From Cudoniella acicularis (Eukaryota; Ascomycota; Leotiomycetes; Helotiales; Helotiaceae): a stretch of DNA of 64,000 bases. Under the pieces are notes generated by a model. That model searched no databases. It was not told the DNA's origin and worked only from the letters and a program-made list of their open reading frames with translations. Of this stretch, positions 25,884 to 38,600 are shown piece by piece; within the stretch, counting starts at the first letter, position 1, and each line of letters opens with the position of its first letter. The stretch spans positions 1-64,000 of the forward strand of contig JAAMPI010000043.1 in assembly GCA_013054445.1 (NCBI GenBank), given 5' to 3'. The position numbers and the translations under genes are program-made.

Positions 25884-26806
25884 GCTGAAGGTCTAGAAGG
25901 ATGGTCAGCGTGATGCTATGTTCGAAGGGGGTTGCCATACTTGAACGAATATGGGGTATATGTAAAGTCTATAATCACAATATTAATGGAAGCTTTTAAT
26001 AAGCTTGGAACCATATTGAGCGTCACTGCCAAGGATTTTGTGCTAGTGCCGGGATAAGGAAAAGAAGAAAAGTGAGATGGGAGAGAGTGAGTGAGTGAGT
26101 GAATATTGAAGCTGAGAGCCCAATTAAGTAAAGCAACAGCTTTTGGTTTAACCCGCGGATATGCTGCCGGGCCTGAGGAAACCTACTCTTTCAAGCTAAC
26201 AGCGCCAGTGCTAGGCCTAGAAGCTGCTCTCCACACCGAAGGTTGTCTCCGAAAGAGGATGTCGCTTAGGCTGTGCCCCAGCCATTCCCCGCATTGCGCT
26301 AGACCCCTTACTCGTTAAGCTCGGCACAAACGTCACCGTGGTCCGATGCTCGCTATTCTCCGGCAATACAGACCTCGACCTTTGAAAACATTTGAAAACT
26401 CACAGTATAATAGCTTGCAGATATAGACTAAATCATCTTAGAAACCCTTTTTCCTACCGTTGCCTCCGCACCTAGTGCTCACTAGCGCTCAGAACTTAAT
26501 AGTTGCTGCTTTTGCAAGTTTATTTTCTGTCTAAACAATAGATACGGAAGTATATCGGCTCCTTACACCTAAATATTTGGCCAGTCTTACTCCCTGGGTG
26601 TAAGCGAGCCCTCCCCCCTTTGACACGGGGCTGAGACCCACAGTACTATTCCTGTGGAATGAGGAAGCACGAAAGAGCTAGCAGGATTTCATCAGTTTCA
26701 TAAAACAGAAACCACATCCACATCCACACCCAAGATTTCATAATGCCCATTACCAATATATTATTCACAAATCGTCATATTTCACAGGTGTTTAACAAAT
26801 TGCCGT
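25884..26806. other. Intergenic region
   Basis: This is the promoter side of the acyl-CoA synthetase gene, with a short (GTGA)4 repeat at about 26087-26102, and the 3' side of the next minus-strand gene. A frame at 26106-26318 lacks an ATG and any resemblance to a protein. Nothing else is recognised. Confidence 0.5.
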
Positions 26807-27629
26807 TTAATAATACTCGTCTTCTGTATCCCAACTCGAACAGCTCTCCCTGCACTCAATAGCCGAAAACGAATTATTTAACCAAGTAGATTCAAAATCC
26901 TTCCAAAATCCATCAGTGCTTATCTTCACAAGGGGTAGCGTTCGCCCCACAACGTCCCAGCCTGCCACCGAGCTATAAACAATTCGATGGATTCTAGGGA
27001 CTGAATTAACACGTGGCCACAATAAACCTTTGGACTATGATGACTCACTGGAGATAGTTGCTGCTCTTAGTGCTCTCTACATTAGAGAGAGCTAAATGAG
27101 TATCGGGATTAGAGGGCGAGGGCGAGTAGTATTCCTCGGGGACTGGCTCCTCGACTTCATCCCAATTACTAGTTCCCCAGTCCTCCCTGTCAAAATCATC
27201 ACCCCACCCATCTCTCTCTGGGTGGTGCCACTCAACATAATCTAAGTCAATATTTATCTGCCTCTGCGAGGCAGTCTCCCACCTGCCATCCAGAGAATTG
27301 TCATTCTCTCTGGGAATATCGTAGAATGAAGAAGTATCGATCTCCTGGATTCTCGGAGGGATGGCATTAGGTCCCCCCTAAGCTTCGATCACATCGTCAA
27401 GCCATCTGTTGATGCGCTTTGTCCGGCAGATCTCGTCTTCCTCTGTCCATTCTGGCCTTTCTGGCTCCGGAAATGGGTTATCTATGTCGAGTGGAACCAA
27501 TGTGTCCCATGCTAAGTCGGTAACTGGGTGAGGTACTAGGTTAGCATTTGCGTGAGTATTGGATGCAGCGGCACACTTATAGGTTACAGGATTGCTGCCC
27601 TCGTACTTGAATTCTTTGTGTGCGTCCAT
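26807..27629 (-). CDS. Hypothetical acidic protein, three exons
   Basis: Not recognised as a known family. The model is 27629-27393, 27344-27049 and 26993-26807 (720 nt, 239 aa). The ATG has a good context (TACCATGGA). Intron 1 is 48 nt (GTGATC...CCAG), a multiple of three, and it removes an in-frame TAG at 27378-27380. Unspliced mRNA would stop after 83 aa. Intron 2 is 55 nt (GTGAGT...CCTAG). All three exons stay in frame, which is the main evidence for a real gene. The protein is soluble, rich in Asp, Glu and Trp, with acidic patches such as GWGDDFDREDWG and a C-terminal SSWDTEDEYY. No signal peptide or membrane span is seen. It could be a lineage-restricted gene; a single-exon reading with a nonsense codon is the alternative. 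Confidence 0.6.
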
Positions 27630-28491
27630 GGTATTATTATGGTTGAGCACCGATACATATGAAGTAGGTTTGATTCCCAAGGGAAGAGGGGATTTTCGAG
27701 AGCACGTTTTCCGACTACTTGTTCGATGCTACTTTTTAACGCCGTTTTTCGAAATTCTTTGTCAGCCCTGTTGTCGAACTCTATTCCTCGCTCCCTTTTT
27801 AGGAAAAAAATCTCGAAAATCTTAAAGGACAGAATTGTTCATAGATTACTATTCAAGCACATAGGAGATATTATAAATTTGAGGTCAGAATTATCCAAGT
27901 ATTTGAGCTAGTGTCACGCGAAAGGTCTGCTCCCTAAACCGCTTTCGCCCTTTTTAGCACGATGGCTTCCGATCCAGAACCAGAACTTGGGTTTCCAGGT
28001 GCTACATGTGACTACCGGTATTTGAGTGCCGAATAACCCGTCAATGCTGTGGTTAAAAGGAAAGGTGAGCACGGAACTTGTAGAAATTCTTGGTAGTAGT
28101 TGGGATTTGATTATGGCAAACACGGATGTAGCAAACAAAATCCTAGAAATTAAATTGTAATAATGAAGAACTGATGGAAATAAGCCACTTGACCTACTGT
28201 AAGGCATCAATAGGGAAAGAGACACATTCACCGTAATGAGGCCGAGTACTCGACCAACAGAAGATACTCAGGAGGGCATGGAGACCTTGTAGAAAGTGTA
28301 GCAAAAATATGCAAATATGATGCCACTTGGTGTGTAGAATAGATGCATGGCATCGCTTGCAGGATGAATGGTTTCCTGACCAAATGGTGCGTCATCGGAA
28401 GGTTTCTCTGTAACCCCATTTCCCGTGGCTTTTCTCCTTCACAAACAAAATCATGCTGTTTTATTACCCAACACAAACGCTAGTAAAATGC
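27630..28491. other. Intergenic region
   Basis: This holds the promoter of the hypothetical gene and the 3' flank of the SHMT gene. Open frames at 27914-28231 and 28228-28476 on the minus strand have no protein resemblance and no partner exons. Nothing else is seen. Confidence 0.5.
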
Positions 28492-30257
28492 CTACGATGT
28501 CGCCTCCCAAGGTAACGAGAACGTTCCCACCCACTCCTCAACTTCACTTCTTAGCTGCACGATCTCTCTTTCATTGTCGCCTTCCCCGAGGTACTCTAGG
28601 AAGGCCTTCACACTACCAGGATTCTTCCTTCCCTTTGCCTCGGCTGCCTCCTTTGCTGTTTTTGCCAAGCGTTGTGTAATGGTCACAGCTCTGTTCACCA
28701 CATCTGCTACTCTGACAAAGTCTTCAGGTTGGAAACCTCTGGTGGTCATGGCGGGAGTTCCCATTCGTAAACCACCCGGTTTTAAGGCAGATTTGTCGCC
28801 TGGCACGGTATTCTTGTTGCTTGCTACTCCAACAAGCTCTAGGACTCGCTCCACTCTAGCACCATCAACACTTTGAGGCTTCAAATCGACCAGTACAAGG
28901 TGGTTATCGGTTCCACCAGACACGATCGTATATCCAAGACCACCAGACTCCTTTGAATCGCCTAGCCGCTTTGCAAAAGCCTTGGCATTAGCAAGAACTG
29001 CCTCCTGATATGATCTGAACCCAGGACTTTGTGCCTGCTTCAAAGCTACTGCTAGGGCTGTAATGGTATGATTATGTGGCCCACCCTGGTGTCCGGGAAA
29101 GACCGAGGAATTGATTGGATCTTCAAGATTCCACTTTTCCTCCTCTTTTGTCTTGGGATTGACCCCTTTCACGCCCTTTCTAAAGAAAATCATAGCACCT
29201 CTTGGACCTCGTAATGATTTGTGTGTAGTCGTAGTAACGACGTCTGCAAATTCGAAGGGGGTGGGAATAACTCGAGCAGCGACTAAACCGGAGATGTGTG
29301 CCATATCAGCAAGTAAGTATGCTCCCACCTTGTCAGCAATGTCTCGAAACTTTTCATAGTCAATTAGCCTGCTATATGCAGATGTGCCGGCGACGATAAG
29401 TTTCGGTCTGTAAATCATCGCCAGTTCTTCTAGCTTGACATAGTCGATCAGGCCTGTTTGTTCGTCCAGCCGATATGGCAAAGTCTCGAAATATTTTGAA
29501 ATGGCAGAGATCTTTTTAGTAGGTGTTTGGTACCCATGTGAGAGATGTCCACCGTGCGGCAAATCCAGGCCCATTATTCGGTCATGTGTATTGAGGAGCG
29601 CGGAGTACGCATATAAATTCGCAGGTGATCCAGATAAAGCTTTGCAAATCAGCCAATGCCAAAAAATTGATCTCCACAAACGTACGTTGCACATTGACAC
29701 CCCATTCCAAGTCCTTCAGGCCAAAAGTCTGCAGTGCTCTAGCCTGGCATAATCTTTCCGCTTCATCGACGAATTCATTACCACCATAATACCGTGCCCC
29801 TGGATATCCTTCGGAATATTTGTCTAGCCGAGTCAGTGACGAGAATCTCTCCTCGTTCGAGAAGCTTACTTTGCATCACACTTCCAAGCGCATCGAGGAC
29901 TGCTTGTGAGGTGAAGTTTTCCGAGGGAATCAGGTTAATGAAATGCTTCTGCCTTCGTTTCTCCTGCACATCCGTCAGTAAGGGTCCATCGAGGGGTATT
30001 GTAAAGAAACGCACATTTTGTAGAATGCTGTAAATGGCCGGATCGGCATATTCAAGGTGCGCAGAAAGAAGCTTTAACTCGTCAGCATTGAAATGGCGCA
30101 TTGCATAAACATTTCTCTTCACCTTCTGCTGCGACTCTGCAGTCATTGATGATGCCGCTCGTCTCGTACCACTTCTCGATGTATACCGGTATGTCGACGC
30201 AGCCCTGCACGCAACAGCACTCCAAACGGGCCGGGAGGCCTCCTTGAAGAGAAACAT
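28492..30257 (-). CDS. shm1: Serine hydroxymethyltransferase, mitochondrial
   Basis: Exons 30257-30015, 29963-29870, 29823-29686 and 29639-28492 (1623 nt, 540 aa). The first about 38 residues are basic and Ser/Arg-rich with no acidic residue after Glu6, a typical mitochondrial presequence, so this is the organellar enzyme. The family hallmarks are in order: [85 protein letters not shown], the PLP-lysine motif [13 protein letters not shown], and [11 protein letters not shown]. It interconverts serine and glycine and makes 5,10-methylene-tetrahydrofolate. Intron 1 (29964-30014) is 51 nt, a multiple of three without a stop, so its retention would add 17 aa between NILQ-like and KRRQKHF sequence. 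It is recognised as an intron because SHMTs have no insertion there. Confidence 0.95.
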
Positions 30258-30658
30258 GATAATCTAAAATGGTCAGTTCAGGTACCGATAACAGGAGAAA
30301 GCAATTGCACCTAATTCTGGCCACAGATTTGGGCGCGGTGCTTTGCTCGCAAGCAAATGCAGGAGTCATTAATTCAAAGCTTCCCCGCCACGGAATCCGG
30401 TCGGCGGTCGGCAAGCAGAAAGTAGGTCCGGCTGCCGCTTTTTCGCTCCACAGAAAACCAGCTGAAATTAGCGCTGCAGCACCAGATATAGTAAAAGCGG
30501 CGGGATTCTTGTGTGATACTTATCGCTGCGCCAGAATTCGTTCTTGACCTCTTTCTTTCTTCTTTCCTCACAACTACAGCGGATATGACGAGTAGCTTTC
30601 ATGACAGCCCCAGCTCTCGCTTTGCAGCGGGCGATGCTGATATGTCTCTGGGCTCACA
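30258..30658. other. SHMT promoter region
   Basis: About 400 bp between the SHMT start and the end of the small hypothetical frame at 30659. No further gene or clear motif is seen. Confidence 0.5.
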
Positions 30659-30955
30659 TCACCACCGGTTGAAGGGACAATGTGTTATCTGATCCGTCTT
30701 GGGTTGATTTTCATGAATTGCATCAATTTCGCGCACCTTTCTTGTCTCAAGCCTTCGGGCATCGTTTCTACCGATCTTGGTTTGTTTCGCAGGTGAAGTA
30801 TGCTCCAGCAGTTGGCCTGGGAGCATCACAACATCAATGTTGTTTCGTTGCGCCTTCGTAAGTTTTGATGACTGCCGGGTCTTGCTTCCCCGCCTTTCCG
30901 TCTTACCACCTTGCTCTATAATTTTGCCGTCTTCGATATCCGATTTTGTAGGCAT
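30659..30955 (-). CDS. Small basic hypothetical protein
   Basis: A single open frame of 98 codons with an ATG in good context (AGCAATGCC). A TATATATA element lies about 30 bp upstream on the same strand. The product is polar, Lys/Arg/Gln/Thr-rich and probably disordered, with no signal peptide, domain or family I recognise. The arguments for a gene are the start context, the TATA-like element and balanced codon use. Against it are short length and no homologue that I can recall. It sits between the SHMT and eL19 genes, all on the same strand. Confidence 0.35.
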   Translation of the reverse strand: MPTKSDIEDGKIIEQGGKTERRGSKTRQSSKLTKAQRNNIDVVMLPGQLLEHTSPAKQTKIGRNDARRLETRKVREIDAIHENQPKTDQITHCPFNRW

Positions 30956-31293
30956 TGCTGAACCATTTCGCAGATAACCTACTGTTTATATATATGAATA
31001 TCGCTTCTCACCCCACACTGAGTGCATCACGTTGGGTTCGGGTTCGATTTGGATTTGGATTTCTAGTAGAAAATTAGCTACATGGCGACAATTCAAGAGG
31101 TTCGTTTTCGATCATCACGGCGTTTGTAGGAATAGACAATTCAAAGTCACCGTAAAACCGGAAGAACACAATATTGTTCAGAGATCATGATACCATTGAC
31201 CGTGCAATAATGCAAGAAAGACCGGTAAAAGCAACCGGCCTGTATTTAAGACCTTGCCAAACACTCCATATGCTACCAACAAAAAAGTGCCCT
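30956..31293. other. Intergenic region
   Basis: This is the promoter of the small frame plus the 3' flank of the eL19 gene. A few degenerate TATATA and GGTTCGGGTTCG stretches are visible, with no gene. Confidence 0.5.
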
Positions 31294-32117
31294 TTACTTT
31301 GTCTCGGTCTCTTCCTCCTCGCCGAATTGTGCACGTTGCTTGGCAACCACTCTCTCTTGCTTCCTCTCGCGAGCAGCTTTAGTCTTCGCACGCTTGGCAT
31401 CCATCTCCTCCTTGATAACTCTCTCACGTGCCTTCTCGGCCTTAGCCTTGTGGATCTGTTGCATATTAGCCTCTGCGGAGTAAACAACCATAAATCAACA
31501 TACGTGCTCAACCAACGCCCTCTTGTGCTTGAAGGTATTACCCTTGCTGAGATGGTACAGTTCGTGGTACAGGTGCTTATCGATCTTGCCACTGGCACGG
31601 TACTTGACTAGGAGACGGCGGAGAACACGGAGGCGTCGCATCCAAACGACCTGGCTGTCAAAGAGTCAGAGATAGCTCCGAAAGTAAGCTCCTTAATTGC
31701 GTACCTTGGCATACGAGCATCTGCAGTACCCTTCCTCTTACCAAAACCACGGTGTCTGCCAATTCTTCGAGCGGCTGTGAGTTCGCGGGCGCGGGATCGA
31801 GAGTGCATGGTGACAGGCTTGCGGATGATAAGGCCATCGGCCACGAGCTTCCGGATGGTCTGGCGGGAGTTGGCATTGGAGATTTCGCTGGTCTCATTGG
31901 GATCGAGCCAGATCTTGCGCTTTCCACAGCCGACGACGGACGCCGCCAGGCGCTTTTGGGTGGTGAGGTTGACCCTATCGTGAAAACGGTATGTCAGCTT
32001 CTGTTTCTGTGAATGGAAAATCGATGACGCAGCCAGCGCGAGCCCCAGTACGTCCATGCCATCGCGCAAAAGGGCCTTCGTCTGAACATAATGCCGTGAA
32101 GGACTAGACGCTTACAT
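31294..32117 (-). CDS. rpl19: 60S ribosomal protein eL19
   Basis: Exons 32117-32116, 31974-31705, 31654-31504 and 31455-31294 (585 nt, 194 aa). The first coding exon is only AT: the start codon is split AT|G by a 141-nt intron (GTAAGC...ATAG). The protein begins [28 protein letters not shown], the invariant eL19 start. It continues with the [13 protein letters not shown] and [20 protein letters not shown] signatures, [23 protein letters not shown] across intron 2, and [19 protein letters not shown]. The basic C-terminal helix is rich in Lys, Arg and Glu. Length matches the family. It is a component of the large ribosomal subunit near the subunit interface. As I recall, yeast RPL19 genes also have an intron after two coding bases, so the split start may be ancient. 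A TGACTCA site lies 116 bp upstream. Confidence 0.95.
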
Positions 32118-32662
32118 CTTGACGGATTCCGAGGTCGTCGATGATGGTTGCCGTTGGTTGTCGATGTCGAGATATTTGGAGGTTCGTGTATCGATGAGGA
32201 GTTCGCTTAGCGCGAAAATGGCAACCATCTGATGACTCAGCGCGCACTCTAAGAATTCCAGTTTCAGTGCGACGCGTGACCGAGGGTATGCCCTAAGCCC
32301 GCTTGGCGAAGAAGCCCTGCACGGACCGCCAACCGCGGGGCGGAGGCGGAGCGGGGCAACTTTGCTTGGCGCTACCCCCAGCTTACCTCCCTGACACTAC
32401 CGGTCGCAAAGGAGGCCGACTTCAACAAAACTATTGAGGGGCGCACTTCAACGCGGCACTTGGGTCTTTGCTAAGGTGAAGTATACAGATCAGCTCACAT
32501 ATAAGCCCCAGATTGGGTTTAGTATTCTCAATAGCTTTGAATCTTTATCTACCGGTAGGCCAAATGCATCCTTGAATATCTCTGTCTATGCCGCTATGCG
32601 TCAAATGCCATACACTTTTAGAAACACCGCATAATCGTCACCGTTAGGACATTACGCTTCAT
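32118..32662. other. eL19 promoter and leader; GCN1 3' flank
   Basis: The eL19 5' leader runs upstream from the split start codon. It includes a TGACTCA box and a GC-rich stretch at 32320-32400. The rest is the 3' flank of the GCN1 gene. No other gene is seen. Confidence 0.55.
32233..32239. promoter_or_regulatory. TGACTCA, candidate Gcn4/CpcA site
   Basis: An exact TGACTCA lies 116 bp upstream of the eL19 start codon. This is the known core for Gcn4/CpcA/Cpc-1, the regulator of general amino-acid control. A 7-bp match occurs by chance about once in 8 kb counting both strands, so function is only suggested by position. Confidence 0.3.
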
Positions 32663-35600
32663 TCATTCATCAAAGGCACCTTCGCCAAGATCAACCCTCC
32701 CGATACTCTGGATCTCCCTTTCATCATCAAGTTCGTCGTTGGAAAGTCCTAGCCCTCCTTGACCACCTTCTGCTTCCTTTCTCTCCCGCGCCGTATTGCC
32801 AAGCCGAAGAGCAACACGCTTGAAATAATCCTGCATACCCCTTTTCTGATTGGCGGGTAAATCTTGCGACGCAATAAATCTATCGAAGACCTTGCTCTCT
32901 TCCTCCACGACATCAAATAGTGCCATAAACGCGGCCTCAGCGGCAAGCTTGACTGGAATGACTGGATCCCGAACACTAGCAAAGATAGGCAGTGCTAAAA
33001 GCGGTAAGTGAGGCCGTGCAACTTCCATGTGGTGACGGCATACAGTGCGGACGACGACAAGAGCCAGCCGACGTGTATCGACTGGATTCCCAGGCTGGAT
33101 GAGGCCAGCGAGCGATTCGAATATGGGTTTTATAGTCTCGTAATCTGTGCTACGAGTATCGGAGAGGAGGTATTTGCCTGCAGCTAGTACGCAGTTATCG
33201 GATATGAAGTTCTAGAGGCACTATTAGCATTAGTTAGTACCCCAAGGATGCCAGAACCTACATTTTTATTTGCCATGCCTTGGCAGATGACTTTCGGTAA
33301 GTCATCGGCAAAGGCACTTTCGGTCAACGAAGATGCTGATTCAAATAAAACTGCATTCAAAGCCAACACGGATGATTGACTGAAATGCGTAGTCATGACC
33401 CGGTTCTTGATAAGACTAGTAGCATTTTCTGAGGGGACATTCTTGATAAGAGCGCCAAGTAACTTCGCATTTGTGATCGCCATAGCCACATCGTTATCCT
33501 CGAGATTAGTATCGATGAGTCCAAGAACAGCATTTCTTGACGCTTCGCCCGTGTTTGCACCCGCTTTGCTGATAACTTCGTACAAAGCTTTGAGCATTGC
33601 ATTGCGCACACCGGGGTCTGACGTTCTTGACCCCGTGACCAATTCTGCAATAAGTGGATCGATACGAGGTGTCAGGGTAATAAGAGTCCCCAAGGCCTTT
33701 GCAGCTCGAGTTCTCAGGACCTCGCTCGAAGTGTCAGCGAGAGACTTAGCAAAAGTTCGCTGAAGTTGTGGGAGGAAGGGCTTCAAGAAAGTTGGGATTT
33801 TCTCGAGCAAATTGTTCAAAGTCAACAAAATAGCAGCCTTGACATCAACCGACCTCTCAGACACAACCCTGATGAGTGGTCCGGTTATCTGAGTTACGAA
33901 TGGCTTAAGAGCATCGCCGCTGGTGCGGTCGACGATATCAGAAATACCAAGTGCAGATTGCGTCCTTTGCTCTGCAGTCCCGTTCATCAAACCTTGCAAG
34001 AATATTGGCAATATGGCATTGATTCCTTTGTGCAGTCCGAAACCAGGTAAGTTGGAACCTGGCACACCAACATGCTGCAAGATTTGGCGAGTAGAGAAGA
34101 CAAGTGATTCCATTTCTTCTTTCTTCAAATGCTTCGTGAACTCGCTTAGAGCTGTCCAAGCTGCTTTAACCACTTCCGAATCTCGGTCATCGAATGACAT
34201 GAGTAATGCCCTGATAATATCCTGGTTGTAGCGAGAGTAGTCAATAGTAGCAACAGCAAAGAACTTTGCCAGGTGGTAGTCGGTGGCAGCCCGCCTATGG
34301 TGGTCATCATGCTTCACAAGCGCAAGAAGAACGCTCATAGCAGTGTTTAGACCATCGAATTCGTCGATTGACAGAATGACCGTGTCAAATGAGGCATTCA
34401 GGTCTACCAGAAGTTCTTCATCTTTACAAGCGATAATATTGTCCATGAGGGAGTTTAGAATGCTTGGCAATCTTCGTGTCATGGAAGCTCCAGCAACTGT
34501 AGACAATGAGGCCAGTGCTTTGGCGTTGAAGGAAGAAATGGGCGGTGCCGTAAGTGTAGGTATTAGGTTCGGAAGGATGATATTAGATCGTGTGGTTTCT
34601 GTGAGCAGGGTCAATAGAGCAGAAAGCGCATTATCAGCCTCATCTTCGGTCCGGAGTAAGTTGAGTAGATACGGCAAAACTTGATCAACTGCTCTTTTCC
34701 CGAGTATCTGTTGCAAAGAGTCAAAGGCTTCAGCTGCAGCCTCACGTACGTCCTCGTCGGAATCAATGAGGGCAGTCCTAACAACAGATATCAGTGTTTT
34801 TTCGTGATCTTCTAAGGCGTCGGGAGACGCAGAAGATATTAGTTCGCGAAGAGCAATACAAATGCCCTGCTTAGCATCGGTATCAGTTGATGTCTGAAGG
34901 CCTTCCTCAAGAGTGGGCAGCAGAGTCGATAGTACCCCGTCTCCCGCTTTTCGAATGAGTTCACCTAGAGCATTACTGGCAATAACCTTCTGTTCCATAT
35001 TTGAGCTACCCAAACGCCTGATGATAAGCTGTGTGAGTGTAGGAACGAGTTCCTTGAGTGTCCTGGGACTAGCTACCAATGCCTTCCACACATTGACTGC
35101 AGCAGTGCGGACGAGACCCGAAGTATCGCAGCGGCAGATGTATAATGAAGACAAGACCTTATTTCTCTTCTCTTCGCCGAGGACCTCCAATAGCGATGCG
35201 CCAGCCTCCTGTGCTCCCTCCTCAACCTCATCTTGTTCGGTGTTTGCGGATATTCCCGTAAGATTGAACAACAAATCACCAACCAGCTCGACTGAACTAA
35301 GACGAATTCTGTAGCTATCGTCCGCAAGGCCTCGCTCCAGTTCCGGAAGAAGCAAATCGATAGCTTTCGTGGCAAAGTTTTTGACTAAAAGGCGACCAGC
35401 CCGGAGAGACGTATCACGGATTGACTCGACATCGTCGGCGAGACCAGACAAAATGGGTGGAATGATCCTGCTAAGGTAGTTTGCGAAACTGTTGCCAAAG
35501 CAAACAGGTAAGAAAATGAAAAGCGACATGAAGCCTTCGCGAACTGCTGGCTTATTAGAAGCAACATTTTGCAGAATGGTTGGCAAGGTCTTCTCCAGAC

Positions 35601-38600
35601 GGCTGGTACCCAAGCCTGCAAGGACTTCGCTAAGTGCTTGAGCAGAGCCAAGCCGGTCTCCAGCACCGGTATCTGATTTCAAAGTCTGCATCAGACCTGG
35701 AATGAGATCTGGAAGAGCATCTTCTCCAAGCTTTTCAATGAGCGAACCCAGCGCTTTCGAGGCAGTGGCACGGGTGGTTGGAACGGGATCAACGATAGCA
35801 ATCTTAAGACCCGCAACCAGAACTGGCAGATGAGAAATTAAATCTTTCCTCTCTGTCAAATGGGCCAGACTACCGATAACTTGAGCAGATTTTCGCTTCG
35901 TTGCAGAGCGGTCACCGAGGCCACGTTCCAAAATGCGAGCAACAAGAGCCAATGAAGGAGCGTCTAAGTAGTGTACAAAGGACACCTTAATAAGAGAGTC
36001 TAGTGCGTCATCAGTGTACTTGGTGGGATCACTGAGTGCCTTGAGGAGCACATCGACAAGGCTCTTGATTTCAGGGTTGTTGATAACTTCGCCGAACCGT
36101 TTCAAGCTTCGATTAGCGGCAAGTCTTACTTCTTTGTGACTGTCATTGAGGACTCCGGTCAGCGGAGGAATTATTTCAGGCAAACTTTGAGCTAGTTGTT
36201 GGGGATCGAGATAGGCCATAGCACCAAGCAGGTCACATGCACCCTTTTTGCTTCTCCATTGTTGATCATCCAATCCATCTAGCAAAGTCGGTAGGATTCG
36301 CTTCACTCCATAGGAACTCAGACTCGCAAAACATGCCTTGGCTGCTGCTAAACATCCATCCCGCACATCAGCACTCGAGTCACCAAAGCTAGCAAGGAGC
36401 TGAGGCACGATTTGTATAACATAGGGCTCAAAAACCTGCCCAAGAATTGTTGACAACAGTTCGTACGCAAGCAGAGCACCCTCGCGGTGATTAACATCTT
36501 TTTTATCCTCTGCAGCACCTTTAAGGGTCGTCATGACTCGGTATTCTCTCAAGGCAGAAATTCCTTTACCATGAACCAGACCAGCAAGTCCATAGGCTGC
36601 GCCACGGCGAGCAGCATACTTCTTAGAGTTTAGCAGCCTGTCAATAATATGATGAATGTAATCCGGTGTCTTCTCGCTTGAAGCGCGAACAAGAGGCGGA
36701 AGACATTCAGCCACAGCGTATTGCACAGCTTCGGAGGGCGTGCTCAAAGTCTCGAGTAACCTATCAACAACCTTGGGAACACGTGGATCTCCTGGAGCCA
36801 AATGACGTGCCAAAGCGCCGTACATGATAATGACTGCTTCATTTACACGGTCGGCAAACTCGGAACCCTTGTCCGGAGCCTCCAATGTGTGTTCGAATGT
36901 TCTCATTAAGTCCTCGACCTTATTCTTCCCGTGAAGAGTGATGATTGTAGTTGCAGCCTCCACCATCTCTTCCCTCACGTTTGAATCCTTGTCCCCTAAT
37001 GGTCCCTGCTCAATAAGATAGCCGAGGAATGCATCGAGTAAAACATCCTCAAATACGGGCGCAAGCTCTTTGAAAGCCAGCGCGATACCATTCCTTGCCT
37101 CCCAAGGATCCGATAAATCCATTTTCTTAGGCATACCATATTCATCTAATTGAGGGACACGCGGTTTGGCTAAATCTTTGTACGATGTTTCTAGGCGTGC
37201 AAGCAGATCTCGAAGCGTTGACGGCTGAAGTTTCACAGCCTCTACAACTGATCTGGCTGCGGCTCTGCGAAGTTGTTTATCAGGACTGCTGAGATACGGC
37301 AACATCCTGAAGGGCGATTCAGTAGATACATCAAAGCCACTTTCCTCCCAGATCTCGCGACCAAGATCGACATTTTCTTCAATATCATCATGACAGGCCA
37401 GCCATATCTCTTCTGAAAATACGAGGTCGCTCATGTCGATTTCGGCGCTGATCGATTGTAGAACAGACGTCCGGACAGAAATTTGAGGAACAATGGTGCC
37501 CTTTGCCAGAATAGAAATTTCGGAATCGGTGATATTCGGGGCTATGCATCGACAGAGATCTGCCAGGCAGTCTTTAATAATCTTGTAGTGCTGGTTATAT
37601 GTCTGCATCGACGAAATCAATACAGACAAAACTTCCTGCCGCGGAACAAGAACATCGGAGCACGTGTCCGTGTGAAATGTCAAGAATTCCAAAGCAAGTA
37701 CTATTTGTGCTTCCGCATCATCGTTTTCTCCAAATCCGCCATTTCGGAGCACCAAGAATACGAGCGGGAGTATGTATGTTAACGAGACGGTATCAAAGGG
37801 GCGCTGTTCCCCTGAGAAACGAAGGCGATAGAGGACTCTAGTTATAAGTGCGCCTAAGGGCTCCTGTAGGAGATGTTCGGGTAAGTGGAGGACATTGAGA
37901 GCCCGCAAATATGATACTCCGATGAATGGACGTAGGACACCAATTCGTCCAGTAAGAGTCTCTGAGCAGGCGATATATGCGTCAGGGGCAGCCGTTCCGG
38001 TTAGAAGTCCTGCACCGGCATTGATAACATCGACCAGTGCTTTCACAGCAGGCCCAATCCAGAGGCAAGCTTCGGTTGGCGGGCCCGTCGCAAGACTATT
38101 AATGATACCAATGCCACGCAGAAGCTTTGCCTCGACGAATTGAAGATTCAATCGAATGGCCGACTCCTTTTTTAACTGGGCGTTGACTTTCGCACTCTCT
38201 TCCGATGTAAGCTTCTTCTGCTGACCCTTCTTTTGCGCAAGTTGTGCCCTTAGCTCCTCTTCCCATTTGAGGGTATCGTAGTCTTTAGTGTTTTTGTTAG
38301 GGACGTAGCTTTGAGATTTTGAGGCCAGGACGTCTACAAACGCGGTCCCCTCTTCAGTTCGGAATATAGCTGCCTCCGTAGGACCAACACCTTCTAACTG
38401 ATTAGCATCAAGATCCTGTTCTATTAGCTGTACAATGCGGGATGTCATGACATCTGGCGCAATAAATGCGAGTTCGGCAGCGGCGTTGAACGCGGCGGTC
38501 TTGACCTTATCAGAGTGTTGAAGGGATGACTAAAACCAAGTTAGAGTGCTCGTTTGATGGGATTCACAGTGCGTACCTGCTGTGTGAAGCTTGTGAATAA

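Noticed and set aside
27378..27380. Programmed stop-codon readthrough at TAG
   Set aside because: A 48-nt GT-AG intron of the right phase removes the stop, and the TAG-GGG context is not a known readthrough signal. Splicing is the simpler explanation.
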